NCBI GenBank assembly: GCA_024372625.1
Contig: CP099605.1
Coordinates: 2,294,001-2,358,000, forward strand
Reading direction: 5' to 3'
Source of the DNA: Comamonadaceae bacterium OTU4NAUVB1
GTDB lineage: Bacteria > Pseudomonadota > Gammaproteobacteria > Burkholderiales > Burkholderiaceae_C
DNA length: 64,000 bases
Each line of letters starts with the position of its first letter. Position 1 is the first letter of the stretch. The notes beneath the pieces are model-generated. The model ran no database searches. It was not told where the DNA came from and was given only the letters and a program-made list of their open reading frames with translations. The translations under genes and the position numbers were made by a program. Shown piece after piece: positions 44,494-53,915 of the stretch.

Positions 44494-45542
44494 CGCCTGG
44501 CGTGGTCGATCGTCCAGACGCCGTGCGGCGACCGCCCGACGTTTACCTGGCGCACCACCTGGCGAGTGGTCAGGTCGACGATGCTGAGCTTCTTCGCCCA
44601 GCGCGAGGTGACGTAGAGCAGCTTGCCGTCGGCCGAGACGTCCATGCAGTCCGGGCCGCCCGGCACGGGATAGGTGTCGGTGACCTGCAGCGTCTTCAGG
44701 TCGATGCGGCTGATGCTGTTGCCCGCGCGGTTGCTGACGAACACGCCACGCCCGTCGCCGGTCGCGCGAAACGCGTGCGCGCCCTTGCCGGTGGGAATGT
44801 TGCCGGTCGCCCGGGGCTGGGCGCCGGAGACATCGAAGACCTGCACGCTGTCGCTGCCGGTGAGTCCGACCAGCAGGGTCTTGTCGTTGTTGACGCCGAA
44901 GATGTCGGCCGGCATGTTGCCCGTCGCCACCCGCCACCGGACGGTCTGCGTGGCGAGGTCGACGGCGATGAGTTCGTTGCTGTCCTGCATGGTCACGTAC
45001 GCCACCGTGCTGGCCGCATCGATCCAGATGTGGCTGGGCGTCTTTCCCGTGACGATGCGCTTGGCCAGCTTCAGGTCCTTGCCGTCCCAGCGGTAGATGT
45101 CGACGTGGTCGAGCCGGTTGGCGGCGGTCACGAACCACTTCATGTCGCGCGAGAACTGCAGCTGGTAGGGATCGATGATGCCGTAGATGGTGCGCTGGAC
45201 CTCGGCGGTGCGCGGGTCGAAGAAGGTCAGCGAATCGCCGGCCGAATTCGCCACGATCACCGAGCGCTCGTCGGGCGTCATGTAGATGTGGTGCGGTTCC
45301 TTGCCGGTGGGAATGCGCTGCTTCTCGGTCCATGTGACCGGGTCGATCACGCTGACGTTGGCGTCGAGCGAATTCAGCACGAACAGCGGATTGCGCGACG
45401 CCGTCGCGGGCGCGACGGAAGTGGCCGCGGCGGCCGATGCCGGAGCGACGGCGGCGGGCGTCGCGGCGAGGGACGAAAGGGCCGCGCAGGCCAGCAGCAG
45501 GATGGCCGCAGTGCGGACGTGGATCGGGGAGGAGAAGCGCAA
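44490..45542 (-). CDS. Exported YVTN-type beta-propeller protein
   Basis: 350 residues. The N-terminal leader MRFSSPIHVRTAAILLLACA contains LLAC, a possible lipobox. After an Ala-rich linker come seven YVTN/WD-like repeats, for example NPLFVLNSLDANVSVIDPVT, RSVIVANSAGDSLTFFDP, VAYVTMQDSNELIAVDL and LLYVTSRWAKKLSIVDL. This gives a propeller of the lactonase/surface-antigen type without an evident catalytic site. It is probably a periplasmic or surface binding protein. The gene overlaps the polysaccharide deacetylase gene by 4 bp, so the two products are likely made together and may act on the same glycan. Confidence 0.83.
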   Translation of the reverse strand: MRFSSPIHVRTAAILLLACAALSSLAATPAAVAPASAAAATSVAPATASRNPLFVLNSLDANVSVIDPVTWTEKQRIPTGKEPHHIYMTPDERSVIVANSAGDSLTFFDPRTAEVQRTIYGIIDPYQLQFSRDMKWFVTAANRLDHVDIYRWDGKDLKLAKRIVTGKTPSHIWIDAASTVAYVTMQDSNELIAVDLATQTVRWRVATGNMPADIFGVNNDKTLLVGLTGSDSVQVFDVSGAQPRATGNIPTGKGAHAFRATGDGRGVFVSNRAGNSISRIDLKTLQVTDTYPVPGGPDCMDVSADGKLLYVTSRWAKKLSIVDLTTRQVVRQVNVGRSPHGVWTIDHARR

Positions 45543-45613
45543 GGGAAGGGTCCGCGAGGGAGGAAAGGCGTCAGCTTAACGCCCGTTGGTGAATCCTGGC
45601 TGACCGCCGGATT

Positions 45614-46351
45614 TCACGCTCTGCCGAAGGTGCGCAGGGCCTCGACCTCCGGACCCGAGAGCCAGCGCCAGTGGCCGGGCGCCAGGCTCGCGTCGAGCCC
45701 GAGGTCGCCGATGTGCGAGCGGTGCAGCATCTCGACACGGTTGCCCACCGCCGCCAGCATGCGCTTGACCTGGTGGTATTTGCCCTCCGTGAGCGTGAGC
45801 CGCAGGTGCGTCGGGGCGACGGCCTCGCAGGCCGCGGCACGCACCGGCTTCGGATCGTCGTCGAGCACGACGCCGGCGAGCAGCCGGTCGACCTGGGAGG
45901 TGTCGATCGGATGCTTGGTCGTCACTTCATAGACCTTGGGCACGTGGTGCTTGGGCGAGCCCATGCGGTGGATGAACTGGCCGTCGTCGGTCAGAAGCAG
46001 CAGTCCGGTGGTGTCCTGGTCGAGGCGCCCGATGGCCTGCACGCCCTGCACCGCACCCTTGTTGGGGCGCAGGCGCAGGGGCGACGGCAGCAGCGTGTAG
46101 ATGCTCGGATAGGTCGAGGGTTTCTGCGAGCACTCGGTGCCCGCGGGCTTGTGCAGCAACAGATAGGCCTTGTCGTGGTACGCCCACGGCGTGCCTTGCA
46201 CGGTGAAGGGCAGTCCCTCGCGCGCCTCGATGTCGGCGAACGGATCGCGCACGACGGCGCCTTCGACGACCACGAGCCCCTGCTGGGCGAGACCCGCGCA
46301 GACACGGCGCGTGCCGAATCCCTGGGTGTAGAGAAGTTCCTGGAGTTGCAT
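45614..46351 (-). CDS. rsuA: 16S rRNA pseudouridine synthase, RsuA family
   Basis: 245 residues. N-terminal S4 RNA-binding domain (1-60) followed by the RsuA-type catalytic domain with AIGRLDQDTTGLLLLTDDG and catalytic D111, plus LLLHKPAGTECSQ and the C-terminal TEGKYHQVKRMLAAVGN block. It converts a uridine (516 in E. coli 16S rRNA) to pseudouridine in free 30S particles. RluE/RluF-like enzymes are close relatives, so the exact site is not certain. It lies 7 bp after the gamma-glutamyltransferase gene, same strand. Confidence 0.88.
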   Translation of the reverse strand: MQLQELLYTQGFGTRRVCAGLAQQGLVVVEGAVVRDPFADIEAREGLPFTVQGTPWAYHDKAYLLLHKPAGTECSQKPSTYPSIYTLLPSPLRLRPNKGAVQGVQAIGRLDQDTTGLLLLTDDGQFIHRMGSPKHHVPKVYEVTTKHPIDTSQVDRLLAGVVLDDDPKPVRAAACEAVAPTHLRLTLTEGKYHQVKRMLAAVGNRVEMLHRSHIGDLGLDASLAPGHWRWLSGPEVEALRTFGRA

Positions 46352-46358
46352 GTGATTT

Positions 46359-48101
46359 TCAATAGCCCAGGGCCAGCCCGCTGTTGCGGCGCGGATCGTT
46401 GGCGCCGTAGAAGCGGTTCCTGCCGACCGGCTTGCCGCCCAGGGACGGCGCGCCGACGATGATCGCCGCCATGTGGTTGGCAGGTTGCGGCACGCCCAGG
46501 TTGTGGCCCATCCCGACCAGCAGCGCGCGCGTGTCGGGGCTCAGCGCGAACGTCTCGACATTGGTGACGTCGGGCAGCCATTGCTGGTGGAAGCGCGGCG
46601 CGTCGACGGCCTCCTGCACGTTCATCCCGTAGTCGACGATGTTGAGGATGCTGTGCAGCACGGCCGTGATGATCCGGCTGCCACCGGGTGTGCCGACCAC
46701 CAGGACCGGCGCGCCGTCCTTGCTGACGATCGTCGGGCTCATGGAGCTCAGCGGCCGCTTGCCGGGAGCGATGACGTTGGCCTCGCCCTGGACCAGGCCG
46801 TAGAGGTTGGGCACACCGATCTTGGCGGTGAAATCGTCCATCTCGTTGTTGAGCAGCACGCCGGTGCCCGAGGCCATCACCTTGGCGCCGAACCAGTCGT
46901 TGAGCGTGTAGGTGACCGCGACGGCGTTGCCCCATCGGTCGGTGATCGAATAGTGGGTGGTGTTGCTGCCCTCGTGCGGCGCGACACCGGGCTTGATGTC
47001 CCTGGAGACGCCGGCCTTGTTCGGATCGATGGCGGCGCGGACCTTCTCGGCGTAGCCTTTGTCGAGCAGGCGCTCGAGCGGGTTCTTCACGAAATCGGGA
47101 TCGCCCAGATAGCTGTTGCGGTCGACATAGGCATGGCGCATGGCCTCGATCTGGTAGTGCACCGACTGCGCCGAGCGGAAGCCCAGGTCCTTCAGCGGAT
47201 AGCCCTCGAGGATGTTGAGCATCTCGCAGATGACCACACCGCCCGAACTCGGCGGCGGCGCCGAGATCACGCGATGGCCGCGATAGTCGCACTCCACTGG
47301 CGCGAGTTCGCGTGTGCGGTACTGGTCGAGGTCGGCCTGCGTGATGATGCCTTTGCCCGCCTGGCTCGATGCCACGATCGCGGCGCCGACCCTGCCCTTG
47401 TAGAAGCCATCGGTACCTTGGCGGCTGATCGCGCGCAACGTGCGGGCGAGGTCCCTCTGCACCAGCTTCTGCCCGACCGCGAAGGGCTCGCCCTTGTTCA
47501 GGAAGATCGCGCCGCTGTCGGCGTCCTTCCTGAAATCGGCGGTCGCGGTGGCCAGCATGTCGATGTCGCCCTGGTCGAGCGTGAAACCCCTGTCGGCCAA
47601 GGCGATGGCCGGCGCGATGAGTTCGGCACGCGACATCGTGCCGTAGCGCTCGCGCGCCAGCTCGAGCCCGGACACCGTGCCTGGCACGCCCACGGCCAGA
47701 TGGCCTTGGGTGCTCAAGCCCTTGACGACGTTGCCGTCCTTGTCGAGGTACATGTCGGCGGTCGCGGCCAGCGGCGCCTTCTCGCGGAAATCCAGGAAGG
47801 TCTTGCGGCCGTCGGCGAGCTGGGCCGTCATGAAGCCACCACCGCCGAGGTTGCCCGCTGCCGGGTAGACCACCGCCAGTGCATAGCCCACCGCCACCGC
47901 CGAATCGACGGCATTGCCACCGCGCCGCAGCACGTCGACGCCGACCCGTGTCGCGAGCTGCTGGGCCGTCACGACCATGCCGTTCTCCGCCGCGACCGGC
48001 GCCATCGATGCCGCGTGCGAGGGTGCGATGGCCGACAAGGAAAGACAGAACGCCGCACCGGCGATCATCCGCCGGATAAGACTTGGGTTTGCATTTTTCA
48101 T
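46359..48101 (-). CDS. ggt: Gamma-glutamyltransferase
   Basis: 580 residues from ATG 48101 (AAGGAG lies 11 bases upstream). Signal peptide of about 30 residues ending SHA. GGT features: AENGMVVTAQQLATRVGVDV, GNLGGGGFM, and the autoprocessing site with nucleophile T381 in EGSNTTHYSITDRWGNAVAV. Later come SMSPTIV and GTPGGSRI. The precursor cuts itself before T381 into two subunits and then transfers or hydrolyses gamma-glutamyl groups of glutathione in the periplasm, recycling glutamate and cysteine. Length is typical. Confidence 0.94.
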   Translation of the reverse strand: MKNANPSLIRRMIAGAAFCLSLSAIAPSHAASMAPVAAENGMVVTAQQLATRVGVDVLRRGGNAVDSAVAVGYALAVVYPAAGNLGGGGFMTAQLADGRKTFLDFREKAPLAATADMYLDKDGNVVKGLSTQGHLAVGVPGTVSGLELARERYGTMSRAELIAPAIALADRGFTLDQGDIDMLATATADFRKDADSGAIFLNKGEPFAVGQKLVQRDLARTLRAISRQGTDGFYKGRVGAAIVASSQAGKGIITQADLDQYRTRELAPVECDYRGHRVISAPPPSSGGVVICEMLNILEGYPLKDLGFRSAQSVHYQIEAMRHAYVDRNSYLGDPDFVKNPLERLLDKGYAEKVRAAIDPNKAGVSRDIKPGVAPHEGSNTTHYSITDRWGNAVAVTYTLNDWFGAKVMASGTGVLLNNEMDDFTAKIGVPNLYGLVQGEANVIAPGKRPLSSMSPTIVSKDGAPVLVVGTPGGSRIITAVLHSILNIVDYGMNVQEAVDAPRFHQQWLPDVTNVETFALSPDTRALLVGMGHNLGVPQPANHMAAIIVGAPSLGGKPVGRNRFYGANDPRRNSGLALGY

Positions 48102-48441
48102 TGGGAGGATGGCTCCTTGGACCATGGCGCCGCCGAAGGGGTGGCCGTGCCCGCATCGGGCAGGCTGCCCGCGATCGGACAAGGGACTTGCGGCATCACG
48201 GATTATCGGCGCGACGCCACCAAGGCGCGTCCATCGGCTCACCCACGCATCTCGCGCAGTCACCGTCCGACTAAGCGACGAAACGACCGAAGCAAAGCCG
48301 ACCCCGCATGAGAAAGCCACCCGAAGGTGGCTTTCTCGGCGTCAAAGCGACGCGCTGCGGTCGAGCGTCGAAATGCAGCATGGATCTCAATGATCCCGAA
48401 GTCGATTCCGAAGGTACGTCATCGGGATCGACCGTCTTGTA
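48102..48441. other. 340-bp intergenic region between ggt and ssrA
   Basis: No credible gene. It holds the ggt leader, a strong hairpin (48310-48337) and otherwise unstructured GC-rich sequence. The ggt promoter must lie here; no clear sigma70 pair is visible. Confidence 0.6.
48310..48337 (-). terminator. Hairpin terminator downstream of ssrA
   Basis: A perfect 12-bp stem GAGAAAGCCACC / GGTGGCTTTCTC with a 4-base loop. Read on the minus strand it forms GCCACC-TTCG-GGTGGC with a UUCG tetraloop and then TTTCTC. It is about 105 bp past the mature ssrA end and before ggt. Confidence 0.7.
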
Positions 48442-48826
48442 TGGTGGAGCTGGGGGGATTCGAACCCCCGTCCGCAAGCCTTCATCGCGCAGTTCTACAT
48501 GTTTAGCGATCTGTTTTGATCTCGCTTCCGGAATCGCGCAGTCGCACGCTAGACCGGACGCCAGTGCCCTATTTTCTCGTTCTTGCCCAAGGCACCCGGG
48601 CAAGAACCAGCCGATGTAATTATCTTTGCAGCTCAGGATCGATGGATTGCTCCATCGGCCCTTTGCCCAGCCCATCGGCGTGCTGTTGCAAAGTCACCGG
48701 CAATTAAGCGGCGAGTGCGTACGATTGATCGTTTGCAGTTAGTTTTTTTGAATCTGATTAACGAGCGCATTCAGCTCGACATGCACCACAGCGACTCCGA
48801 ACCCACGTCGAAACCAGTGCAGCCCC
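48442..48826 (-). ncRNA. ssrA: Transfer-messenger RNA (tmRNA)
   Basis: 385 nt. The 5' end GGGGCTGCACTGGTTTCGAC and 3' end GGTTCGAATCCCCCCAGCTCCACCA (split here: T arm, then CAGCTCCACCA) form the tRNA-like domain, with encoded CCA. The acceptor arm pairs GGGGCUG with CAGCUCC. The tag frame (48704-48736) starts at a GCA resume codon and encodes ANDQSYALAA then a TAA stop, very like the E. coli ANDENYALAA. Pseudoknot-forming repeats (GGTTCTTGCCCGGG with GGGCAAGAACGAG) are visible after the tag. With SmpB it frees ribosomes stalled on broken mRNA and marks the product for proteolysis. Confidence 0.96.
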
Positions 48827-48835
48827 AAGACTGTC

Positions 48836-48862
48836 ATTTTAGACCACATCGAGTGATTGCAA
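48836..48862 (-). promoter_or_regulatory. Putative ssrA promoter inside gph
   Basis: On the minus strand TTGCAA (48857-48862) and TAAAAT (48836-48841) are separated by 15 bases, with TAAAAT 9 bases before the tmRNA 5' end. Both elements lie in the last codons of gph. The spacer is short, but the -10 position fits. Confidence 0.5.
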
Positions 48863-49504
48863 GACCTCCAGGGGAGATTTCACATGCCCGTGAGCCCGCC
48901 ACAGCGTCACGTCCGCGTTCGCACCCATGTAGCCGTAAGTGGCTGCCAGGGTCGTCATGCCGGCCGCACGTCCGGCCACGATGTCACGCTCGTCATCGCC
49001 CACGTAGATGCAGCGGGTCGGATCGACATTCAAGCGCCGGGCAGCTTCGAACAAAGGTTCGGGATGCGGTTTGGCGAACGGTGTGGTGTCCCCGCTGACC
49101 ACAGCGCCGGCCGTGCCGAAAGCCGGAATGGCCGCGACCAGTGGATCGGTGAAACGCGCGGCTTTGTTGGTCACGATGCCCCACGGCAGTTGTCGACCGA
49201 CCAGCGCGTCGATCAACGGCATGACGCCCTCGAAGACGTGAGTCTCCAACAGCATCCGGGCTTCGTAATTGACGAAGAACTCCTCGCGCAGGGTGGCGAA
49301 CTCGGGCGATTCCGGCGTCAATCCAAACGCGATCCCGAGCATGCCGCGTGCGCCTGCGCCGGCCATGGGTCGATAGACGGACTGCGGGAGGGACGAAAGG
49401 CCACGGTCGGTGCGCATCTTGTCCGCGGCGGCGCCGAGGTCCGGCGCGCTGTCGATCAGGGTGCCGTCGAGATCGAACAGGATGGCCTGGATGGTGGACG
49501 TCAT
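48839..49504 (-). CDS. gph: Phosphoglycolate phosphatase (HAD family)
   Basis: 221 residues from ATG 49504. HAD motifs: FDLDGTLIDSAPD at the start (nucleophile Asp), ITNK-like IVTNKAARF near residue 108, the Lys of FAKPHPEP and the acidic pair in YVGDDERDIVAGRAAGM. Its alpha-helical cap follows motif 1. The fold and the ubiG neighbour point to Gph, which clears 2-phosphoglycolate from DNA repair; some relatives act on other sugar phosphates. It starts 2 bp after the ubiG stop, and its stop is 12 bp from the tmRNA 5' end, so ssrA's promoter must lie in this gene. Confidence 0.87.
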   Translation of the reverse strand: MTSTIQAILFDLDGTLIDSAPDLGAAADKMRTDRGLSSLPQSVYRPMAGAGARGMLGIAFGLTPESPEFATLREEFFVNYEARMLLETHVFEGVMPLIDALVGRQLPWGIVTNKAARFTDPLVAAIPAFGTAGAVVSGDTTPFAKPHPEPLFEAARRLNVDPTRCIYVGDDERDIVAGRAAGMTTLAATYGYMGANADVTLWRAHGHVKSPLEVLQSLDVV

Positions 49505-49506
49505 GC

Positions 49507-50217
49507 TCACTCCGGCTTTCGCGTTGCGAACATGTAGTTGACACTGGTGTCCGCACTGAGCCAATACCGACGCGTGATCGGGTTGTATTGCAACCCGCGC
49601 GTGTGGCGAAGGTCGAGGCCGGCCGTGCGGCAGTGGGTCGCGAGTTCGGCCGGCCGGATGAACTTCCGGTATTCATGCGTGCCTTTTGGCAACATGCCCA
49701 GCACGTACTCGGCGCCGACGATGGCCAACAGGAACGACTTGGGATTCCGGTGGATCGTGGAGAAGAAGACCCAGCCACCGGGCTTGACGAGATCGGCGCA
49801 GGCCTTGACCACCGACGCAGGCTGGGGAACGTGCTCGAGCATCTCCATGCAGGTCACCACGTCGAAGCTGCCGGGTTGCTCCAGGGCCAGGGCCTCGACG
49901 CTGACTTCACGGTACTTCACCCCCTGGGTCGATGCTTCGAGCGCATGGAGCTGTGCCACCTTGAGCGCCTTGCCGGCCAGATCGATGCCCAACACTTCCG
50001 CTCCCTTGCGCGCCATGGCATCGGCCAGGATGCCTCCACCACACCCGACGTCGAGCGCCTGGCGTCCCGCGAGCGGCGCGATGCCTTCGATCCATTCGAG
50101 GCGCAGGGGATTGATTTCGTGCAATGGACGAAACTCGCTTTCAAGGTCCCACCAACGATGTGCAAGCTCGGAAAACTTTGCCAGTTCGGCGGGATCGGCA
50201 TTGACGGTGCTATTCAT
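49507..50217 (-). CDS. ubiG: Ubiquinone biosynthesis O-methyltransferase
   Basis: 236 residues. SAM-binding motif ALDVGCGGGILADAMARKGA near residue 55, then GIDLAGKALKVAQLHA and CMEMLEHVPQPASVV. The N-terminal part ELAHRWWDLESEFRPLHEIN is the UbiG signature, and STIHRNPKSFLLAIVGAEY confirms it. It carries out both O-methylation steps of ubiquinone synthesis at the inner membrane. Order ompA-ubiG-gph is usual in this family of bacteria. Confidence 0.94.
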   Translation of the reverse strand: MNSTVNADPAELAKFSELAHRWWDLESEFRPLHEINPLRLEWIEGIAPLAGRQALDVGCGGGILADAMARKGAEVLGIDLAGKALKVAQLHALEASTQGVKYREVSVEALALEQPGSFDVVTCMEMLEHVPQPASVVKACADLVKPGGWVFFSTIHRNPKSFLLAIVGAEYVLGMLPKGTHEYRKFIRPAELATHCRTAGLDLRHTRGLQYNPITRRYWLSADTSVNYMFATRKPE

Positions 50218-50318
50218 GATTTGGGCTTTTTTGAAATCTTGTCAAAAGTCGATCATGACTTTCTTATCGACAACAGGGTTCTCTCGGAAATTTTGCCAAC
50301 AAAAAATCCAGGCCAAAA

Positions 50319-50342
50319 AAAACCCCGCCGCAGCGGGGTTTT
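50319..50342 (-). terminator. Rho-independent terminator of ompA
   Basis: Stem AAAACCCCGC / GCGGGGTTTT with a 4-base loop, followed on the minus strand by a run of T. It lies 20 bp after the ompA stop, in the gap before ubiG. Confidence 0.9.
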
Positions 50343-50362
50343 CCATCGAGGATCTTTTCAGA

Positions 50363-51025
50363 TCAACGGGTGGCGCGGGTACCAACCACTTCGATTTCCA
50401 CGCGGCGGTTCTTGGCACGGCCTGCGGCGGTGCGGTTGTCGGCCACGGGCTGCTTCTCGCCCTTGCCTTCGGTGTAGACGCGATTGCGTTCGATGCCCTT
50501 GGTGACCAGATAAGCCTTGACAGCTTCGGCACGACGGACCGACAGACGCTGGTTATAGGCGTCGGTGCCGACCGAATCGGTGTGACCCACGGCAATGATG
50601 ACTTCGAGGTTGACGTCGCGGATCTTGGAGACCAGATCGTCAAGCTTCGCACGGCCTTCCGGCTTGAGCACCGACTTGTCGAAGTCGAAGAAGGCATCGG
50701 CAGCGAAGGTGACCTTCGAAGCTGCAACGGGCGGCGGCGTCACGACCGGCGGTGCGACCGGTGCAGGCGGAGCGACTGCCACGGGCGCGGCGGCGACGGG
50801 AACGAGGGCGCCATCGCAGCCAGTCGTTGCGGTCGCAGGCGTCCAGGAGGAATCGCGCCAGCACAGTTCGTTCGTGCCGTTCTTCCAGACGAGTTCACCA
50901 GTGCCGTTTTGCCAGTTGTCGTTCACCGGGCCGCCATTCGCAGCGGTGACACGGGTCTGCGCGCCGGCGGCAGTGGCGAGCGCAGCGACTGCAAACATCA
51001 TCGCCACTTTATTGAGTTTCTTCAT
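50363..51025 (-). CDS. ompA: OmpA-family outer membrane / peptidoglycan-associated protein
   Basis: 220 residues. ATG 51025 follows AGAGGAGAACC, a very strong ribosome site, as expected for an abundant protein. Signal peptide ends AAGAQ near residue 23. A short region with two Cys (CWRDSSWTPATATTGC) and an Ala/Pro/Val linker (75-105) precede the OmpA C-terminal domain with FFDFDKSVLKPEGRAKLDD, VGHTDSVGTDAYNQRLSVRR and AEAVKAYLV. That domain binds diaminopimelate of peptidoglycan. There is no eight-strand barrel of the E. coli kind; the N-terminal part is much shorter. Divergent from gyrA. Confidence 0.9.
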   Translation of the reverse strand: MKKLNKVAMMFAVAALATAAGAQTRVTAANGGPVNDNWQNGTGELVWKNGTNELCWRDSSWTPATATTGCDGALVPVAAAPVAVAPPAPVAPPVVTPPPVAASKVTFAADAFFDFDKSVLKPEGRAKLDDLVSKIRDVNLEVIIAVGHTDSVGTDAYNQRLSVRRAEAVKAYLVTKGIERNRVYTEGKGEKQPVADNRTAAGRAKNRRVEIEVVGTRATR

Positions 51026-51193
51026 GGTTCTCCTCTTGGGGAAAAAGCCGCAGACGCGCTGCGAATCAGGGACGCTTTAAGTGACCACCACCCAAAACGT
51101 TGAGACGATTGTGCCATAGGGCCTTTCCCAAACCGGGCGGGGGCGCGGCCCGAATCGTAGGACTGCAGCGGAATACGGCGCTTGTGTTGCGGC

Positions 51194-51220
51194 TTAACGA
51201 CACCCGTCAAAGCGTAAAAT
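51194..51220 (+). promoter_or_regulatory. Candidate gyrA promoter
   Basis: TTAACG (51194-51199) and TAAAAT (51215-51220) with a 15-base spacer lie 31 bp before the gyrA start codon. The -10 is good; the -35 and spacing are imperfect. Confidence 0.38.
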
Positions 51221-51251
51221 TCGGCCTTCCTGCCGACTGCCCGCCCTGCCC

Positions 51252-53915
51252 ATGACCTCGTTCGCCAAAGAAACTCTCCCCATCAGCCTAGAGGAGGAGA
51301 TGCGCCGCAGCTACCTCGATTACGCCATGAGCGTGATCGTCGGTCGAGCCCTCCCGGATGCCCGGGACGGACTCAAGCCGGTGCATCGGCGCGTGCTGTA
51401 CGCCATGCACGAGCTCAACAACGACTGGAACCGCCCCTACAAGAAGTCGGCCCGCATCGTGGGCGACGTGATCGGCAAATACCACCCGCATGGCGACCAG
51501 TCGGTCTACGACACGATCGTGCGTCTTGCGCAAAACTTCTCGATGCGCCACATGCTGGTGGATGGTCAGGGCAATTTCGGTTCGGTCGATGGCGACATGG
51601 CCGCAGCGATGCGCTATACGGAAATTCGCCTTTCCAAGATCGCGCATGAAATGCTCGGCGACATCGACAAGGAGACCGTCGATTTCCAAGACAATTACGA
51701 CGGTTCGGAAAAAGAGCCGGTCGTATTGCCCAGTCGGCTCCCCAACCTGCTGGTCAATGGCGCCGGCGGAATTGCGGTGGGCATGGCCACCAACATTCCG
51801 CCCCACAATCTCAATGAGGTGGTGGATGCGTGCATGCACCTGCTGCGCCATCCCGATGCGAGCGTCGACGACCTCATGGAATTCGTGCCGGCGCCGGACT
51901 TTCCGACGGCCGGGATCATCTACGGCATCAATGGCATCAAGGACGGCTACCGCACGGGACGCGGCAAGGTCGTGATGCGGGCGCGCTGCCACTTCGAGGA
52001 CATCGATCGCGGGCAGCGCCAGGCGATCATCGTCGACGAGCTGCCCTACCAGGTCAACAAGAAGACGTTGCAGGAACGCATGGCGGAGTTGGTGCACGAG
52101 AAGAAGATCGAGGGCATCAGCCACATCCAGGACGAGTCGGACAAGTCCGGCATGCGTCTGGTGATCGAACTCAAGCGCGGCGAAGTGCCCGAGGTGGTGC
52201 TCAACAACCTCTACAAGCAGACACAGCTCCAGGACACGTTCGGCATGAACATGGTGGCGCTGATCGATGGCCAGCCGCGCCTGTGCAACCTCAAGGATCT
52301 GATCGAGGTCTTCCTGCAGCATCGCCGCGAAGTGGTCACGCGCCGTACCGTCTTCACGTTGCGCAAGGCGCGCGAACGCGGCCACGTCCTCGAAGGCCTG
52401 GCGGTCGCGTTGGCCAACATCGACGACTTCATCGCCATCATCCGCAACGCGCCTACCCCGCCCGTGGCGAAGGCCGAGCTCATGAGCCGATCGTGGGACA
52501 GTCCCCTGGTGCGCGAGATGCTTACCCGGGCACGCGCCGACGGCGGCGTGATCAACGCCGACGACTACCGACCCGACGGCCTGGAAGCGGTCTTCGGGAT
52601 GGGATCGGACGGCCTCTATCGCCTGTCGGAGACGCAGGCGCAGGAAATCCTGCAGATGCGCCTGCAGCGCCTGACGGGGCTCGAACAGGACAAGATCGTT
52701 GCCGAGTACCGCGAGGTGATGGCCGAGATCGACGACCTGCTCGACATCCTGGCGCGACCGGAGCGCGTGTCGGTGATCATCGGCGACGAGCTGGGCACGA
52801 TCCGCCAGGAGTTCGGCCAGACCAAGCTCGGCGCGCGCCGCAGCCAGGTCGAACACAGCGCCTATGACCTGTCCACGGAGGACCTCATCACGCCGACCGA
52901 CATGGTCGTGACGCTGTCCCACACCGGCTATATAAAGAGTCAGCCCCTGGGGGAATACCGGGCGCAGAAGCGCGGTGGTCGCGGCAAGCAGGCCACGGCG
53001 ACGAAAGAGGACGACTGGGTCGACCAGCTCTTCATCGCCAACACGCACCACTACATCCTGTGCTTCTCCAACCGAGGCCGGCTCTACTGGCTCAAGGTCT
53101 GGGAGGTGCCGGCCGGTTCACGCGGTTCGCGCGGGCGGCCCATCGTCAACATGTTCCCGCTCCAGGAGGGTGAGAAGATCAACGTCGTGCTGGCCTTGAC
53201 CGGTGAGAAGCGCACCTTCCCGGCCGACCAGTACGTCTTCATGGCGACCTCGATGGGCACGGTGAAGAAGACCGCGCTCAATGAATTCAGCAACCCGCGC
53301 AAGGCCGGCATCATCGCCGTGGACCTCGACCCCGGCGACTACCTCGTGGGCGCCGCGCTGACCGACGGCAAGCACGACGTGATGCTGTTCTCCGATGGCG
53401 GCAAGGCGGTGCGTTTCGACGAGAACGACGTGCGTCCCATGGGCCGCAACGCCCGGGGCGTGCGGGGCATGACGCTGGAGGACGGCCAGGGCGTGATCGC
53501 CATGCTGGTGGCCGAGGACGAGCAGCAGAGCGTGCTCACCGCCACCCAGAACGGCTATGGCAAGCGCACCGGCATCACCGAATACACCCGCCATGGCCGG
53601 GGAACCAAAGGCATGATCGCCATTCAACAGAGCGAGCGCAACGGCAAGGTGGTTGCGGCCACGCTGGTGCACGCCGACGACGAGATCATGCTCATCACGG
53701 ACAAGGGCGTCCTGGTGCGCACCCGGGTCGCGGAGATCCGCGAACTCGGCCGGGCCACCCAGGGCGTCACGCTCATCGGCCTCGACGAGGGCGCCAAGCT
53801 CAGCGGCCTTCAGCGCATCGTCGAGAACGACGCCAATGTCGACACGTCCGAGGACGGCGAAGACGACATCGGCCTCGACGGCACTTCCTCATCTTCAACG
53901 GAGAATCCTCAGTGA
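51252..53915 (+). CDS. gyrA: DNA gyrase subunit A
   Basis: 887 residues. Breakage-reunion domain with [20 protein letters not shown] and catalytic Y122 in [10 protein letters not shown]. The quinolone-resistance region reads [10 protein letters not shown], with Gln at position 83 (Ser in E. coli) and Asp at 87. The C-terminal beta-pinwheel contains the GyrA box QKRGGRGK near residue 575, which marks gyrase rather than topoisomerase IV, and ends in an acidic Ser-rich tail. It introduces negative supercoils with GyrB. Its stop overlaps the GTG start of the next gene (GTGA), beginning a long plus-strand gene run. Confidence 0.96.
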   Translation: MTSFAKETLPISLEEEMRRSYLDYAMSVIVGRALPDARDGLKPVHRRVLYAMHELNNDWNRPYKKSARIVGDVIGKYHPHGDQSVYDTIVRLAQNFSMRHMLVDGQGNFGSVDGDMAAAMRYTEIRLSKIAHEMLGDIDKETVDFQDNYDGSEKEPVVLPSRLPNLLVNGAGGIAVGMATNIPPHNLNEVVDACMHLLRHPDASVDDLMEFVPAPDFPTAGIIYGINGIKDGYRTGRGKVVMRARCHFEDIDRGQRQAIIVDELPYQVNKKTLQERMAELVHEKKIEGISHIQDESDKSGMRLVIELKRGEVPEVVLNNLYKQTQLQDTFGMNMVALIDGQPRLCNLKDLIEVFLQHRREVVTRRTVFTLRKARERGHVLEGLAVALANIDDFIAIIRNAPTPPVAKAELMSRSWDSPLVREMLTRARADGGVINADDYRPDGLEAVFGMGSDGLYRLSETQAQEILQMRLQRLTGLEQDKIVAEYREVMAEIDDLLDILARPERVSVIIGDELGTIRQEFGQTKLGARRSQVEHSAYDLSTEDLITPTDMVVTLSHTGYIKSQPLGEYRAQKRGGRGKQATATKEDDWVDQLFIANTHHYILCFSNRGRLYWLKVWEVPAGSRGSRGRPIVNMFPLQEGEKINVVLALTGEKRTFPADQYVFMATSMGTVKKTALNEFSNPRKAGIIAVDLDPGDYLVGAALTDGKHDVMLFSDGGKAVRFDENDVRPMGRNARGVRGMTLEDGQGVIAMLVAEDEQQSVLTATQNGYGKRTGITEYTRHGRGTKGMIAIQQSERNGKVVAATLVHADDEIMLITDKGVLVRTRVAEIRELGRATQGVTLIGLDEGAKLSGLQRIVENDANVDTSEDGEDDIGLDGTSSSSTENPQ

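Noticed and set aside
48442..48480. A tRNA-like end with T arm and CCA
   Set aside because: It is the 3' part of tmRNA: the matching 5' end, the tag frame and pseudoknot repeats are all present upstream. There is no separate tRNA.
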